A program made the position numbers and the translations under genes. The notes beneath the pieces were generated by a model. The model searched no databases, was not told the origin of the DNA, and saw only the letters and a list, made by a program, of their open reading frames with translations. From Paenibacillus lactis (GTDB lineage: Bacteria; Bacillota; Bacilli; Paenibacillales; Paenibacillaceae): a stretch of 53,353 nucleotides of DNA. Shown here piece after piece: positions 26,619 to 35,931 of this stretch (within the stretch, counting starts at the first letter, position 1; each line of letters begins with the position of its first letter). The stretch is from the NCBI RefSeq assembly GCF_017873605.1, contig NZ_JAGGKI010000029.1, forward strand, positions 1-53,353, read 5' to 3'.

Positions 26619-28406
26619 TTGAGTAAGCGTTCTTTGAATGGAACAGAATTTACCGCGATGGTCCTAGCCGGAGCGGAGCAGCTGCAGCAGCATGCGGAAC
26701 ATGTCAACTCGCTGAACGTGTTTCCGGTGCCGGACGGCGACACGGGAACGAACATGAATTTGACCATGACCGCTGGGGTTGCCGAATTAAAGAGCAAGCA
26801 CTCGGAATCCGTCGGACACAGCGCCGGTGTACTGTCCAAGGGGCTTCTAATGGGCGCGCGGGGGAATTCGGGGGTTATTCTGTCCCAGTTATTTCGCGGC
26901 TTCAGCCGGTATGCGGCGCCTTATACAGAGCTGAACGCGCATCAGTTCGCGGCTGCATTACAGACCGGGGTCGAAGCTGCCTATAAAGCCGTAGTCAAAC
27001 CCGTTGAAGGAACGATCCTTACCGTTGCCAAGGAAGCGGCCAAGCATGCCGTCTATTATTCCCGCCGCAGCAGCGACATCATCGAGCTGATGGAGCAAGT
27101 GCTGGCTAAGGCGAAAGAGACGTTGTCGCAAACTCCGGAAATGCTTCCGGTGCTGAAGCAGGTCGGCGTCGTAGATTCGGGCGGACAGGGTCTTGTGTAT
27201 ATTTATGAAGGATTCTTGGAAGCGCTCCGTAGAGAGGATGCACCCGGCACGTTCGCTGCCGCAGGGGGACAAGCCGCAACGGTCGCAGCCAAGGCTGAGC
27301 CTATCAGCACCCCGGCTCCGAGCCTGCAGACGGTTACCGCACCTCCGTCATCCGCTCAATCCCAGTTGTCGACGGAAGATATCGAGTTCTTGTATGATAT
27401 GGAATTTTTCATCAATCGTCAGCTTGGTGATGGAGCACGTGCCGAATTTGATGAGGATCAGTTCCGGAAAGCGCTTGCTGTTAATGGGGATTCGATCATC
27501 GTCATCTCCGATGACGAAACGATTAAGGTTCATGTTCACTCCAAAGCTCCAGGTGATGTGCTGAATTTGGCACTGCTTTATGGCGAGATCACCCAGATTC
27601 ATATTTTGAACATGCGTGAGCAGCATCGCGAGCTGCTGACGACCGGCATGGATATCGCGCCGATGCCGGAGCTGTTTGCCGATATCCCGGCCGAGCCGAA
27701 GACTCCGGAAGCTCCGGCCGTGCCGCCGGCGGATGAGATTGCGCCGTACGGATTCATTGCCGTATCCTCGGGGGACGGCATCTCGGACATCTTCAAGAGC
27801 TTGGGCGTTGACGTCGTGCTGTCCGGCGGACAGACGATGAATCCGAGCACGGAGGATTTCGTGAACGCGATCTCCTCGATCTCGGCACAGCAAATCTATA
27901 TTTTGCCGAACAATTCCAATATCGTGCTGGCTGCCCAGCAGGCTCGAGAGCTGCTGGAGGGCGAGCGTCAAGTGACGGTTATTCCAAGCAAGACGATTCC
28001 GCAGGGCATTGCGGCCGCGTTTGCTTTCCAAGAGGATGAGAGCACGGACGTGAACACGGACAACATGCTGGATGCGATTTCCCGTGTGCAATCCGGTCAG
28101 GTGACTTATGCGGTACGCGACACGACGATCGACGATTTGGAGATTAAGGAGGGACAGTTCATCGGAATCCGCAACTCCAGCATTGTGGCAGCGACCCCTG
28201 ATCTGATTACGACGTCCCAGGAGCTGCTTGGCAAGATGCTTCAATCCGGAGACGAGATCGTCACGCTGCTTACGGGAGCGGACGCGTCGGAGGAATCAAC
28301 GAACGCATTGACGAGCTGGCTTGAAGAGCAGTATCCGGATGCGGAGGTTGAGGTGCATTACGGCGGTCAGCCGATCTATGCCTATCTGTTCTCCGTAGAA
28401 TCTTGA
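26619..28406 (+). CDS. fakA: FakA-like fatty acid kinase subunit (DAK2-domain protein, YloV family)
   Basis: FakA phosphorylates fatty acids presented by a FakB/DegV protein, feeding exogenous fatty acids into phospholipid synthesis. The 595-residue protein has the N-terminal DhaL-like kinase domain (NVFPVPDGDTGTNMN, GARGNSGVILSQ), a middle domain, and a C-terminal domain with the YILPNNSN segment. Two Ala/Pro-rich linkers (about residues 208-250 and 355-380) make it a little longer than B. subtilis YloV. The start is TTG 26619, eight bases after GGAAGGGG. A DegV/FakB-like gene follows immediately, supporting the fatty acid kinase role over a role in sugar metabolism. Confidence 0.88.
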   Translation: MSKRSLNGTEFTAMVLAGAEQLQQHAEHVNSLNVFPVPDGDTGTNMNLTMTAGVAELKSKHSESVGHSAGVLSKGLLMGARGNSGVILSQLFRGFSRYAAPYTELNAHQFAAALQTGVEAAYKAVVKPVEGTILTVAKEAAKHAVYYSRRSSDIIELMEQVLAKAKETLSQTPEMLPVLKQVGVVDSGGQGLVYIYEGFLEALRREDAPGTFAAAGGQAATVAAKAEPISTPAPSLQTVTAPPSSAQSQLSTEDIEFLYDMEFFINRQLGDGARAEFDEDQFRKALAVNGDSIIVISDDETIKVHVHSKAPGDVLNLALLYGEITQIHILNMREQHRELLTTGMDIAPMPELFADIPAEPKTPEAPAVPPADEIAPYGFIAVSSGDGISDIFKSLGVDVVLSGGQTMNPSTEDFVNAISSISAQQIYILPNNSNIVLAAQQARELLEGERQVTVIPSKTIPQGIAAAFAFQEDESTDVNTDNMLDAISRVQSGQVTYAVRDTTIDDLEIKEGQFIGIRNSSIVAATPDLITTSQELLGKMLQSGDEIVTLLTGADASEESTNALTSWLEEQYPDAEVEVHYGGQPIYAYLFSVES

Positions 28407-28453
28407 TCAATTAACCGGTGTTAATATGAAGGTATTTTTTAGGAGGGGTTCCG

Positions 28454-29311
28454 GTGAATAAGACCGTGATTGTGACAGACAGCACAGCGGATATTCCGGC
28501 AGACCTGGTGAAGCAGCACAACATTCATATCGTGCCGCTGAGACTGATGTTCGGGGAAGAGACCTATTTGGACGGTGTTGAAATATCGGCAGGGGAATTC
28601 TACAAGAAGCTGATACAATCAACGCAGCTGCCGACCACTTCCCAGCCGTCGCCGGCGGATTTCGTTGCCGTGTATGAATCCATTCTGGACCGGTATCCGG
28701 GCTGCTCGATTATATCAATACACATTTCATCGGGACTGAGCGGCACCTACCAGTCCGCTTTGCTCGCGACCTCGCTCATTGAGCGGGATGCGGATATAAC
28801 CGTATGGGATTCCAAGTCCGCCTCCTACGGCTTCGGCCTGTTTGTCGTACATGCGGCAAGGCTTGCCGAAGAGGGAGCGGCGGCTGCGGATATCGTGGCC
28901 TCCTTGGAGGAGCTGCGCAGCAAACGGAGACTGTATTTCCTGGTCGATACGCTGGAGTACTTACAGAAGGGCGGAAGGATCGGCAAGGCTTCGGCCGTGC
29001 TCGGTACGCTGCTTAACATCAAACCGATCCTGTCCATTGATGATGAAGGCATTATTTTTCCGGTAGAGAAGGTTCGCGGACGCAAGAAAGCGACCGCCCG
29101 CATGATCGAGCTGTTTCAGCAGGATCTGCCGGGAGTTCGTCATATCAAGGTGGCTGTGGGACATACGGCCGACCGGTCTCTGGTGGAGGATTTCCTGCAG
29201 CAGCTATCAGCGGTGTTCACGGTGGAGGATGTTGTATATTCCGAAATCGGCCCCGTGATCGGCACGCATGTCGGGCCGGGAACGATTGCAGCTTATATTT
29301 GGCCTGCTTAA
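28454..29311 (+). CDS. DegV-family fatty-acid-binding protein (FakB-like)
   Basis: The 285-residue DegV-family protein should bind a fatty acid in its interdomain pocket and hand it to FakA. Family features visible are VIVTDSTADIPADL at the N-terminus, TSQPSP, ISSGLSGTYQSA and the LEYLQKGGRIGKA segment, then GTLLNIKPIL. Translation begins at GTG 28454 after AGGAGGGG. A short inverted repeat TTAAC-CGGT-GTTAA (28411-28424) lies in the 47-base gap after fakA. B. subtilis has the serine dehydratase genes here instead. Confidence 0.9.
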   Translation: MNKTVIVTDSTADIPADLVKQHNIHIVPLRLMFGEETYLDGVEISAGEFYKKLIQSTQLPTTSQPSPADFVAVYESILDRYPGCSIISIHISSGLSGTYQSALLATSLIERDADITVWDSKSASYGFGLFVVHAARLAEEGAAAADIVASLEELRSKRRLYFLVDTLEYLQKGGRIGKASAVLGTLLNIKPILSIDDEGIIFPVEKVRGRKKATARMIELFQQDLPGVRHIKVAVGHTADRSLVEDFLQQLSAVFTVEDVVYSEIGPVIGTHVGPGTIAAYIWPA

Positions 29312-29329
29312 GTGAGGTAGATGATAGAT

Positions 29330-31381
29330 ATGAGTCTCAAACTCGATTCCATATCCGTCAGACAGATCAACGGCGTGAGCGCTCTGAAAGAAGGGGAGCT
29401 TCACGCCTTTGGCGTCTATACGGTTAAGGATTTGCTCGAATATTATCCGTTCCGGTATGAGGATTACCGGCTCCGGAGTTTAAGCGAAGTGAAGGACGGG
29501 GATAAAATCACGATCCAGGCGAAAGTCGCCAGCGTTCCCGTTCTGCAGCGTTACGGGCGAAAGTCCCGTCTGACCTGCAAAATGCTGGCTGAGAGCTGGA
29601 TGTTTACGGCGACCTGGTTCAATCGGCATTTTCTGAAGGACCAGCTGACCGCCGGGCGGGAAATCGTGCTGACCGGGAAGTGGGATCAACGGAGAATGCA
29701 GCTGACCGTCTCCGAGTCCGAATTCCCTGATAAAGGGGCATTCCGCAGCGGCACACTGCAGCCCGTCTATTCCATCGGCGGGAAAATTACGCAGTCCTGG
29801 ATCCGCAAGACGATGGGACAGGCATTGGAGCAGTACGGGGAGATGATCCCTGAAATTTTGCCGAAATCGCTGCTGCAGAAGTACGATCTGATGCCGCGGA
29901 AGCGTGCGATTATGACGATCCATCAGCCGGTCGATTCCAGGGAAGGACAGGAAGGCCGGCGCCGGATGGTATATGAGGAGCTGTTTCTGTTCCAGCTGAA
30001 GATGCAGGCGTTCCGCGCATTGAACCGCGGCCGGATGGACGGGGTGGTTCATACGGCCGATAATGCCACCATCCGGGAATTCGTGCGCAGTCTGCCGTTC
30101 GAGCTGACCGATGCCCAGAAGAAGGTGGAGCTGGAGATTTTGCATGACATGCGCTCTCCTTATTGCATGAACCGTCTTCTTCAAGGAGATGTCGGCTCGG
30201 GAAAGACGGTCGTTGCGGCTATCGCCTTGTATACGACCGTGCGATCCGGCTTTCAGGGGGCCTTGATGGTGCCGACCGAAATTTTGGCGGAGCAGCATAT
30301 GCGCTCCCTGCAGAAGCTGTTCGAGCCGTTCGGCATTACGGTAGGCCTGCTTACCGGAAGCGTGACGGGGAAAAAGCGCAAGGATCTGCTGGCCTCGCTC
30401 CAGATGGGATTGACGGATGTCGTTGTCGGCACGCATGCTCTCATCCAGGACGATGTATTTTTCCGGCAGCTGGGTCTTGTCGTCACCGATGAGCAGCACC
30501 GGTTTGGGGTCAATCAGCGGAGCATCCTGCGCCGTAAAGGCTACAATCCCGATGTGCTTACGATGACCGCAACGCCGATTCCGCGGACGCTGGCCATCAC
30601 CGCCTTCGGCGATATGGATGTGTCGACGCTGTCGGAGCGTCCGAAAGGGCGTATTCCGATCACCACGTATTGGGTCAAGCATGATCTGATGGACCGTGTG
30701 CTTGGCTTTATTTCCAGAGAAGTGGATCAAGGCCGGCAGGCGTATCTGATCGCGCCGTTGATCGAGGAGTCGGATAAGCTGGATGTGCAAAATGCGATCG
30801 ATCTGCATGTCCAGATGCAGCAGGCGTTCCCGCGCTATCGGGTCGGCTTGCTGCACGGGCGGATGACGCCTGCCGAGAAGGATGAAGTGATGCGCCAGTT
30901 CTATGAGAATGAAGTGCAGCTGTTAATTTCGACAACGGTCGTGGAGGTCGGCGTCGATGTGCCGAACGCCACCCTGATGGTCATCATGGACGCCGACCGC
31001 TTCGGCTTGTCGCAGCTGCACCAGCTGCGGGGCCGGGTCGGCCGTGGTCAGCATGCGTCGTACTGCGTGCTGGTCGCGGATCCGAAGTCCGAGGTAGGGC
31101 AGGAGCGGATGCAGGTGATGACCGAAACGGAGGACGGCTTCGAGGTGTCGCGGCGGGACTTGGAGCTGCGGGGTCCGGGGGATTTCTTCGGGACTAAGCA
31201 GAGCGGTCTGCCGGAATTCCGTCTGGCCGACATGGTGGCCGATTTCAAAGTCGTGGAGGAGGCAAGGGATGATGCGGCCGCTCTGGTGAGCGACAGCTCC
31301 TTCTGGACCTCCCCCGAGTATGAGCCGCTGCGGGATTATTTGCAGCAGGAGAAGATTTTTCAAGGCGATATTATGGATTAA
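29330..31381 (+). CDS. recG: ATP-dependent DNA helicase RecG
   Basis: RecG remodels branched DNA such as stalled forks and Holliday junctions. The 683-residue protein has the N-terminal wedge domain (YYPFRYEDYR), Walker A GDVGSGKT at about 287-294, DEQH at 387-390, and the C-terminal motifs ISTTVVEVGVDVPNA and QLRGRVGRG. ATG 29330 is preferred because GAGGT at 29314-29318 is eleven bases upstream; the ATG at 29321 is too close. The gene follows degV by 18 bases and is the last of the conserved block. Confidence 0.95.
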   Translation: MSLKLDSISVRQINGVSALKEGELHAFGVYTVKDLLEYYPFRYEDYRLRSLSEVKDGDKITIQAKVASVPVLQRYGRKSRLTCKMLAESWMFTATWFNRHFLKDQLTAGREIVLTGKWDQRRMQLTVSESEFPDKGAFRSGTLQPVYSIGGKITQSWIRKTMGQALEQYGEMIPEILPKSLLQKYDLMPRKRAIMTIHQPVDSREGQEGRRRMVYEELFLFQLKMQAFRALNRGRMDGVVHTADNATIREFVRSLPFELTDAQKKVELEILHDMRSPYCMNRLLQGDVGSGKTVVAAIALYTTVRSGFQGALMVPTEILAEQHMRSLQKLFEPFGITVGLLTGSVTGKKRKDLLASLQMGLTDVVVGTHALIQDDVFFRQLGLVVTDEQHRFGVNQRSILRRKGYNPDVLTMTATPIPRTLAITAFGDMDVSTLSERPKGRIPITTYWVKHDLMDRVLGFISREVDQGRQAYLIAPLIEESDKLDVQNAIDLHVQMQQAFPRYRVGLLHGRMTPAEKDEVMRQFYENEVQLLISTTVVEVGVDVPNATLMVIMDADRFGLSQLHQLRGRVGRGQHASYCVLVADPKSEVGQERMQVMTETEDGFEVSRRDLELRGPGDFFGTKQSGLPEFRLADMVADFKVVEEARDDAAALVSDSSFWTSPEYEPLRDYLQQEKIFQGDIMD

Positions 31382-31525
31382 TCCTAAGGGCTTACAAGCT
31401 CGAAGAAGAGAAGCAGCCCCGGGCGGGAGCAGGAGCAGGATGCGGGAATCCGTTGGCACAATGGACGGGCCTTCGTCATATACTCAAAAAAGGCGACAGC
31501 AATTATTACGGGAGGTGCCTTACCA

Positions 31526-31813
31526 TTGAGTTATCAGCAGTACGGGATTAGTCCGCAGCTGGTGGAACGCATCAAGCTTAAGATGAAAAACCCGCTCGTC
31601 AAAGAAAGAATCAAGGGCCTGACGCAGGGCTTGACCAAAGCGGATCTGCAGAACAGCATGAAGGTGCATCAATTGGTGCGAACCGCCAGCGGCATCTTAA
31701 ATGAAAAGCTGAGCTCCGTACAGGAACAGCAGATCGTTCAATTCGTGCTTGCACAGCGCATCGATCCGAACAATACATTTCATTTAATCAAGCTGTGGGG
31801 GATGTTCCGTTAA
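31526..31813 (+). CDS. spoVIF: Stage VI sporulation protein F-like protein
   Basis: The 95-residue product resembles SpoVIF (YjcC family), a small protein needed for late spore coat assembly in B. subtilis. The evidence is overall resemblance: short length, the N-terminal helix LVERIKLKMKNPLVKERIK, and the C-terminal FVLAQRIDPNNTFHLIKLW segment. No signal peptide or membrane helix is present. Translation begins at TTG 31526 after GGGAGGTGC. Location after recG is, as far as I recall, common in Paenibacillus. A bidirectional terminator follows. Confidence 0.75.
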   Translation: MSYQQYGISPQLVERIKLKMKNPLVKERIKGLTQGLTKADLQNSMKVHQLVRTASGILNEKLSSVQEQQIVQFVLAQRIDPNNTFHLIKLWGMFR

Positions 31814-31848
31814 AAACTGAGCATGCATCGGGAGATTTCAGCATAAGA

Positions 31849-31893
31849 AGAAGCCCCCGCAGGAGGGTCTCCTCCTGAGCCGGGGGCTTCTTG
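31849..31893. terminator. Bidirectional rho-independent terminator
   Basis: GAAGCCCCCG at 31850-31859 pairs with CGGGGGCTTC at 31881-31890, with an inner AGGAGG/CCTCCT stem. It lies between spoVIF and the converging SRAP gene. Confidence 0.85.
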
Positions 31894-31922
31894 CGCGTTT
31901 GGGTCCATACGCTGCGGGGATG

Positions 31923-32633
31923 TCAGCTGCTTGTTATCGAGCGGATGCATTCCTCCGTATCATTCTTGACGGAGTTGACGATGGTGCTGACGGGATGGGC
32001 CTCCATCTCCTCAGCCGGATAGGGCCTCAGGAGCGCACGAAGCGATTGGAGCGCGGAGGATGCGCCTGCATCGCTTCCCTCCGGGGCGGCGCTCCGGTCA
32101 AGCCATAGCGCTTCGTCTTCCGGGCGGAGAATGACAGGCATCCGGTTATGAATGGGCTCCATCAGCGTGTTGGGCTCTGTCGTAATGATGGTGCAGGTGC
32201 TTAATTTCTGCCCGTCCGGCGTGATCCACGTGTCGTAGAGCCCGGCCATGCTGAAGATGCGGCCGCTGCGCATGCTGATGCGAAGCGGCTGCTTTCCTTC
32301 GCCGGTTTTCTGCCATTCGTAAAATCCGTCGGCAGGGATGAGGCATCTTTTCCGATAAAAGGGTATCCTATAAGCAGGCTTCTCCTCAAGCGTTTCACTC
32401 CGCGCATTGATCATCTTGCTGCCGGCGGAGGGGTCCTTCGCCCACGATGGGACGAGCCCCCACTGCAGCTGGCCGATCCGGTTGGACCGCCCGTCATGGA
32501 TGATGGCCGCTACCATTTGCGCCGGGGCAATATTGTAGCGCGGCATGTGAAAGGGAGAGACGGACTCGGGATCGAGCATATACCTCATCATCAGCTCTTC
32601 CCAGGTGACGGTGAGCGTAAAACGTCCGCACAT
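31923..32633 (-). CDS. SRAP-family abasic-site DNA-protein crosslinking protein (YedK/HMCES type)
   Basis: SRAP proteins form a covalent thiazolidine bond between the N-terminal cysteine and abasic sites in single-stranded DNA, shielding them. The 236-residue protein begins MCGRFTL, so Cys2 becomes N-terminal after methionine removal. The conserved NARSET asparagine, the CLIPADGFYEW segment and PIHNRMPVIL with the catalytic His are present. The length is typical. It lies in an accessory stretch that also holds an SOS cassette, but no LexA box precedes this gene. Confidence 0.93.
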   Translation of the reverse strand: MCGRFTLTVTWEELMMRYMLDPESVSPFHMPRYNIAPAQMVAAIIHDGRSNRIGQLQWGLVPSWAKDPSAGSKMINARSETLEEKPAYRIPFYRKRCLIPADGFYEWQKTGEGKQPLRISMRSGRIFSMAGLYDTWITPDGQKLSTCTIITTEPNTLMEPIHNRMPVILRPEDEALWLDRSAAPEGSDAGASSALQSLRALLRPYPAEEMEAHPVSTIVNSVKNDTEECIRSITSS

Positions 32634-32758
32634 TGGTTATTTCGGCCTCCTCAACTAGCGAATTCATCGGTTTGAGTTGAGTATACCATGCAGGGATCGC
32701 ATTCCCAAGAAGCTCCGGCTTCTCTCATGTTACGAGCATTAGAAATGGAGGATATTTT

Positions 32759-34060
32759 GTGTTTGATTTAAAAGCTAACGGCACCTCGGTAAAGACCGAA
32801 GTGGTTGCCGGTATTACGACCTTTTTTACAATGGCTTATATTACGGTGGTGAACCCGCTCATATTGTCTGAGGCCGGTGTGCCGTTTGAGCAGAGCTTTA
32901 CGGCGACGATCATTGCTGCCGTGATCGGTACCCTGCTGATGGGGCTTGTTGCGCGCTATCCGATCGCTGTTGCACCCGGGATGGGGCTGAATGCGTATTT
33001 TACATACTCGGTCGTTCAGGGGCATGCGGGACTTGGGTACATCGAAGCGTTCTCGGCGGTGTTCATTGCCGGCATCCTGTTTCTGCTGCTGTCCATGACG
33101 ACTCTTCGGCGCAGGCTGATCGAGATGATCCCGGCGAATCTGAAGCATGCGATAACCGTCGGAATCGGGTTGTTCATTGCCTTCCTCGGCTTGCGGATGA
33201 GCGGTATCATTACAGCGCATCCGGATAATTTGGTGGCGCTCGGTGACCTGCATCAACCCAGCGTGGTGCTCGCACTGGTTGGTTTGGTCGTAACTTTGGT
33301 GCTGTTGTCCCGCGATGTGAAGGGCGCTTTGTTTATCGGGATGATTATTACGGGAATCATTGCTTATTTTGCGGAAATGCTGTCGTTTACGAACGGTGTC
33401 GTGTCAGCGCCTTCGCTCCCTGAAGGGATTCTCGTATGGAACCCGATCACGGCGGCTTCCGATGTTATTTCCCACAGCCTGTATGCAGTCGTATTCTCCT
33501 TCCTGCTCGTCACGCTGTTCGATACGACCGGAACGGTCGTCGGCGTTGCCGAACAGGCCGGCTTTATGAAGGATAACAAGCTGCCCCGTGCCGAGCGTGC
33601 GATGTTCTCGGACTCCGTGGCGACCGTTGCCGGCTCGATGGTCGGCACCAGTCCGACAACCGCCTATATCGAGTCGGCTGCAGGCGTTGGCGCAGGCGGG
33701 CGGACCGGCCTTACGTCCGTGGTCGTGGCGCTCCTGTTCGTGGTGGCGGCCTTCTTCAGTCCGCTCATCGGTGCCGTCGCCGGCTTGTCCGCGATTACGG
33801 CGCCTTCGCTGATCGTGGTCGGATGCCTGATGCTGAGCAATGTCCGCCATATCGATTGGAAGGACTTTGACGAGGCGTTCCCGGCCTTCCTCGTTATTCT
33901 CACGATGCCGCTCACGTCCAGCATTGCGACCGGCATTGCGTTCGGGTTCATTTCGTACCCGCTGATGAAAATCGTAAAGGGCAAGTGGAAAGCCGTTCAC
34001 CCGCTTATGTATATTTTTGCCGTGCTGTTTGTCCTGCAGCTTGTTTTTGTTCCGCATTGA
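32759..34060 (+). CDS. NCS2-family purine permease (AzgA/PbuG-like)
   Basis: The 433-residue, multi-helix permease belongs to the AzgA-like branch of NCS2 and probably imports hypoxanthine, guanine or adenine with protons. Features are TTFFTMAYITVVNP in the first helix, PGMGLNAYFTYSV, VTLFDTTGTVVGVA and GTSPTTAYIESAAGV, the last two matching the substrate-site loops of the family. The start is GTG 32759 eight bases after TGGAGG. No purine riboswitch is visible in the 125 bases upstream. Substrate choice cannot be read from sequence alone. Confidence 0.92.
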   Translation: MFDLKANGTSVKTEVVAGITTFFTMAYITVVNPLILSEAGVPFEQSFTATIIAAVIGTLLMGLVARYPIAVAPGMGLNAYFTYSVVQGHAGLGYIEAFSAVFIAGILFLLLSMTTLRRRLIEMIPANLKHAITVGIGLFIAFLGLRMSGIITAHPDNLVALGDLHQPSVVLALVGLVVTLVLLSRDVKGALFIGMIITGIIAYFAEMLSFTNGVVSAPSLPEGILVWNPITAASDVISHSLYAVVFSFLLVTLFDTTGTVVGVAEQAGFMKDNKLPRAERAMFSDSVATVAGSMVGTSPTTAYIESAAGVGAGGRTGLTSVVVALLFVVAAFFSPLIGAVAGLSAITAPSLIVVGCLMLSNVRHIDWKDFDEAFPAFLVILTMPLTSSIATGIAFGFISYPLMKIVKGKWKAVHPLMYIFAVLFVLQLVFVPH

Positions 34061-34109
34061 CTTCTTGCCCGGCAGGACCGCCTTGCTTGATGGTCCGTTT
34101 GTCTTAACC

Positions 34110-34143
34110 AAGCCCCTTCGGCCATGCGCGCCGGAGGGGCTTC
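34110..34143 (+). terminator. Probable terminator after the purine permease
   Basis: AAGCCCCTTCGGC at 34110-34122 pairs with GCCGGAGGGGCTT at 34130-34142 with one mismatch. The following T-tract (TTCGTTCGTT) is imperfect. Confidence 0.65.
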
Positions 34144-34215
34144 GTTCGTTGCGAAAGTTTAATATATCCCGCTAAAGTTCCGGGGCGCTTCGGGGACAAC
34201 AGGGTTAAATTTACA

Positions 34216-34245
34216 TTGATAAAAGAACGAATGTTCGCATATAAT
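34216..34245 (+). promoter_or_regulatory. Sigma-A promoter with LexA/DinR (SOS) box in the spacer
   Basis: TTGATA (34216-34221) and TATAAT (34240-34245) are separated by 18 bases. GAACGAATGTTC at 34225-34236 fits the Gram-positive LexA consensus GAACNNNNGTTC and occupies the spacer, so bound LexA would block RNA polymerase. It lies 35 bases upstream of the first gene of the cassette. Confidence 0.88.
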
Positions 34246-34279
34246 ACAAACAAACGTTCCCGTTACGAGGTGGATAGTG

Positions 34280-34663
34280 ATGTTGAGTATTGGGCTAAAG
34301 TCAGACGAAACCAAGCTGGTAAAGGACTACGCTCTATTGCCGTTATTGCTCGATGTGCTGGAACATGACCGGGACATTCTGTTCCGGTCGGATCTAAAGA
34401 CCTCAGAGCTGACCAAGGTTATGATCGAGCGCATAGAGAGGGCGGCATTGGCCGATTTAACGGCAGCTCGAAGGAATATGCGGGAGATCGGCTTAAAGGT
34501 GTACGACAACCGAAAGACCCGACTCGGGATTGAAGTGGAATTTATGTGCAGAGGGTACCGACATAAGCTGTCCATGCTGTGGGGGCTGATCGAGGCGGAA
34601 ATCGAGGAACGGTCGTACAGCTACCTGGGCTTGAAAATCGCAGACAAGGGGTGTCTGTCATGA
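34280..34663 (+). CDS. Unknown protein, 127 residues, first gene of the SOS cassette
   Basis: I do not recognise this protein. It is soluble and mostly helical in appearance; charged helices cover residues about 30-75 (including KVMIERIERAALADLTAARRNM), followed by a more strand-like part with VYDNRKTRLGIEVEFMCRGY and a C-terminal helix rich in Glu. No DNA-binding or catalytic motif is evident. ATG 34280 follows GAGGTGG by six bases; a GTG three bases earlier is less well spaced. It is the first gene behind an SOS-controlled promoter and overlaps the Y-family polymerase gene by four bases (ATGA), so it is probably made in fixed ratio with it. A role as polymerase accessory is inference from context. 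Confidence 0.85.
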   Translation: MLSIGLKSDETKLVKDYALLPLLLDVLEHDRDILFRSDLKTSELTKVMIERIERAALADLTAARRNMREIGLKVYDNRKTRLGIEVEFMCRGYRHKLSMLWGLIEAEIEERSYSYLGLKIADKGCLS

Positions 34664-35931
34664 AGCCGGCCAAACGGGTTGTCATGTTGGCGGACTGCCA
34701 GTCGTTTTACGCGAGCGTGGAGAAGGCGGAGCATCCGGAATATAAAGACCGACCTCTAGTCGTTGCCGGCGATCCGGAAAGACGGTCCGGCATCGTGCTG
34801 GCGGCATGCCCGCTTGCTAAGAAGAGAGGCATAACGACAGCCGAGAGGCTCGGGGAGGCGCTCGCGAAATGTCCGGACGTCGTCGTTATCAAGCCGCGGA
34901 TGCAGAGGTATATCGATGTCTCCATGCAGATCACGGAGATCTATAAGTCCTATACCGATTTGGTCGAGCCGTACAGCATCGACGAGCAGTTCCTTGACGT
35001 GACGGGCAGCTTGCATTTATACGGCTGTACGCCGGAGGAGCTTGCCCGAATGATTCAGGATCATGTCCAGGATGCGACAGGGGTGTATACACGCTTTGGA
35101 ATTTCCGAAACGAAAATCCTCGCCAAGACCGCCTGCGACAATTACGCGAAAAAATCCGCATCCGGAATCTACACCCTGCCTAAAGAAAATCTTGCCGAAA
35201 CGCTGTGGAAGCTTCCCGTAAACCAGATGTTTATGGCCGGCAGCAGGATGACCCGGCATTTCAATGTCATGGGGCTGCCGACGATCGGCAGCGTTGCCCA
35301 GACCCCTCTCCCTAAGCTCAAGCAGATGATGCGGCGGAAGTTCGGGAAAAACTCGGATATCCAGGCTGAATTGTACTGGAGAATTGCCAACGGGATCGAT
35401 GATAGTCCCGTACGTCCGGGGACGCATCAGGTTGATCCTAAGTCGGTTGGTCATATGATGACCCTGCCCCGCGATTACGGCAGGCTGGAGGAGATTAAGG
35501 TCGTGCTGCTCGAGCTGACGGAGCTTGTATGCCAGCGATGCCGCGGACTCGGCTTTATGGGCCATGTCGTAACCGTCGGCTGCATGGGAGCGGACTTTGA
35601 CCGCCCTACGGGATTTTCGCGGCAAATGAAGATGGAGGATCCCTCCAACATTACGAATCAAGTTTACCGCTGGGCGTGCAGGCTGCTGGAGAAGTATTGG
35701 GACGGCCTGCCGATCCGCAGGGTGGGCGTCAGTTTATCGCAGCTTACCCCGGATACGGAATATCAATTGTCCCTGTTCGATATGGGGCGCGAGAAATCGA
35801 TGGCGCTTGAGCGGGTGACCGATGCCTTAAAGCGCAAGTATGGGGATAGCATCGTCATTCGGGCCGTCTCCAAAACGGAGGCGGGCCAAGCGCTGGATCG
35901 TTCAGCTAAGATAGGAGGACACTTTAGATGA
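34660..35931 (+). CDS. Y-family DNA polymerase (UvrX/YqjW type)
   Basis: The 423-residue protein is a translesion polymerase of the UvrX/YqjW branch. The palm motifs are LADCQSFYASVE near the N-terminus and YSIDEQFLDV, giving the acidic residues that bind metal; helix-hairpin-helix and little-finger regions follow. Near the C-terminus QLSLF (within EYQLSLFDMG) is a classic beta-clamp-binding motif. The frame opens earlier, but ATG 34660 overlaps the upstream stop (ATGA) and starts just before the palm domain. Expression should be SOS-induced from the box at 34225. The stop overlaps the YolD-like gene by four bases. Confidence 0.93.
   Translation: MKPAKRVVMLADCQSFYASVEKAEHPEYKDRPLVVAGDPERRSGIVLAACPLAKKRGITTAERLGEALAKCPDVVVIKPRMQRYIDVSMQITEIYKSYTDLVEPYSIDEQFLDVTGSLHLYGCTPEELARMIQDHVQDATGVYTRFGISETKILAKTACDNYAKKSASGIYTLPKENLAETLWKLPVNQMFMAGSRMTRHFNVMGLPTIGSVAQTPLPKLKQMMRRKFGKNSDIQAELYWRIANGIDDSPVRPGTHQVDPKSVGHMMTLPRDYGRLEEIKVVLLELTELVCQRCRGLGFMGHVVTVGCMGADFDRPTGFSRQMKMEDPSNITNQVYRWACRLLEKYWDGLPIRRVGVSLSQLTPDTEYQLSLFDMGREKSMALERVTDALKRKYGDSIVIRAVSKTEAGQALDRSAKIGGHFR

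Noticed and set aside
32634..32758. Purine riboswitch upstream of the NCS2 permease
   Set aside because: The interval is short and lacks the conserved three-way-junction sequences of the purine aptamer.
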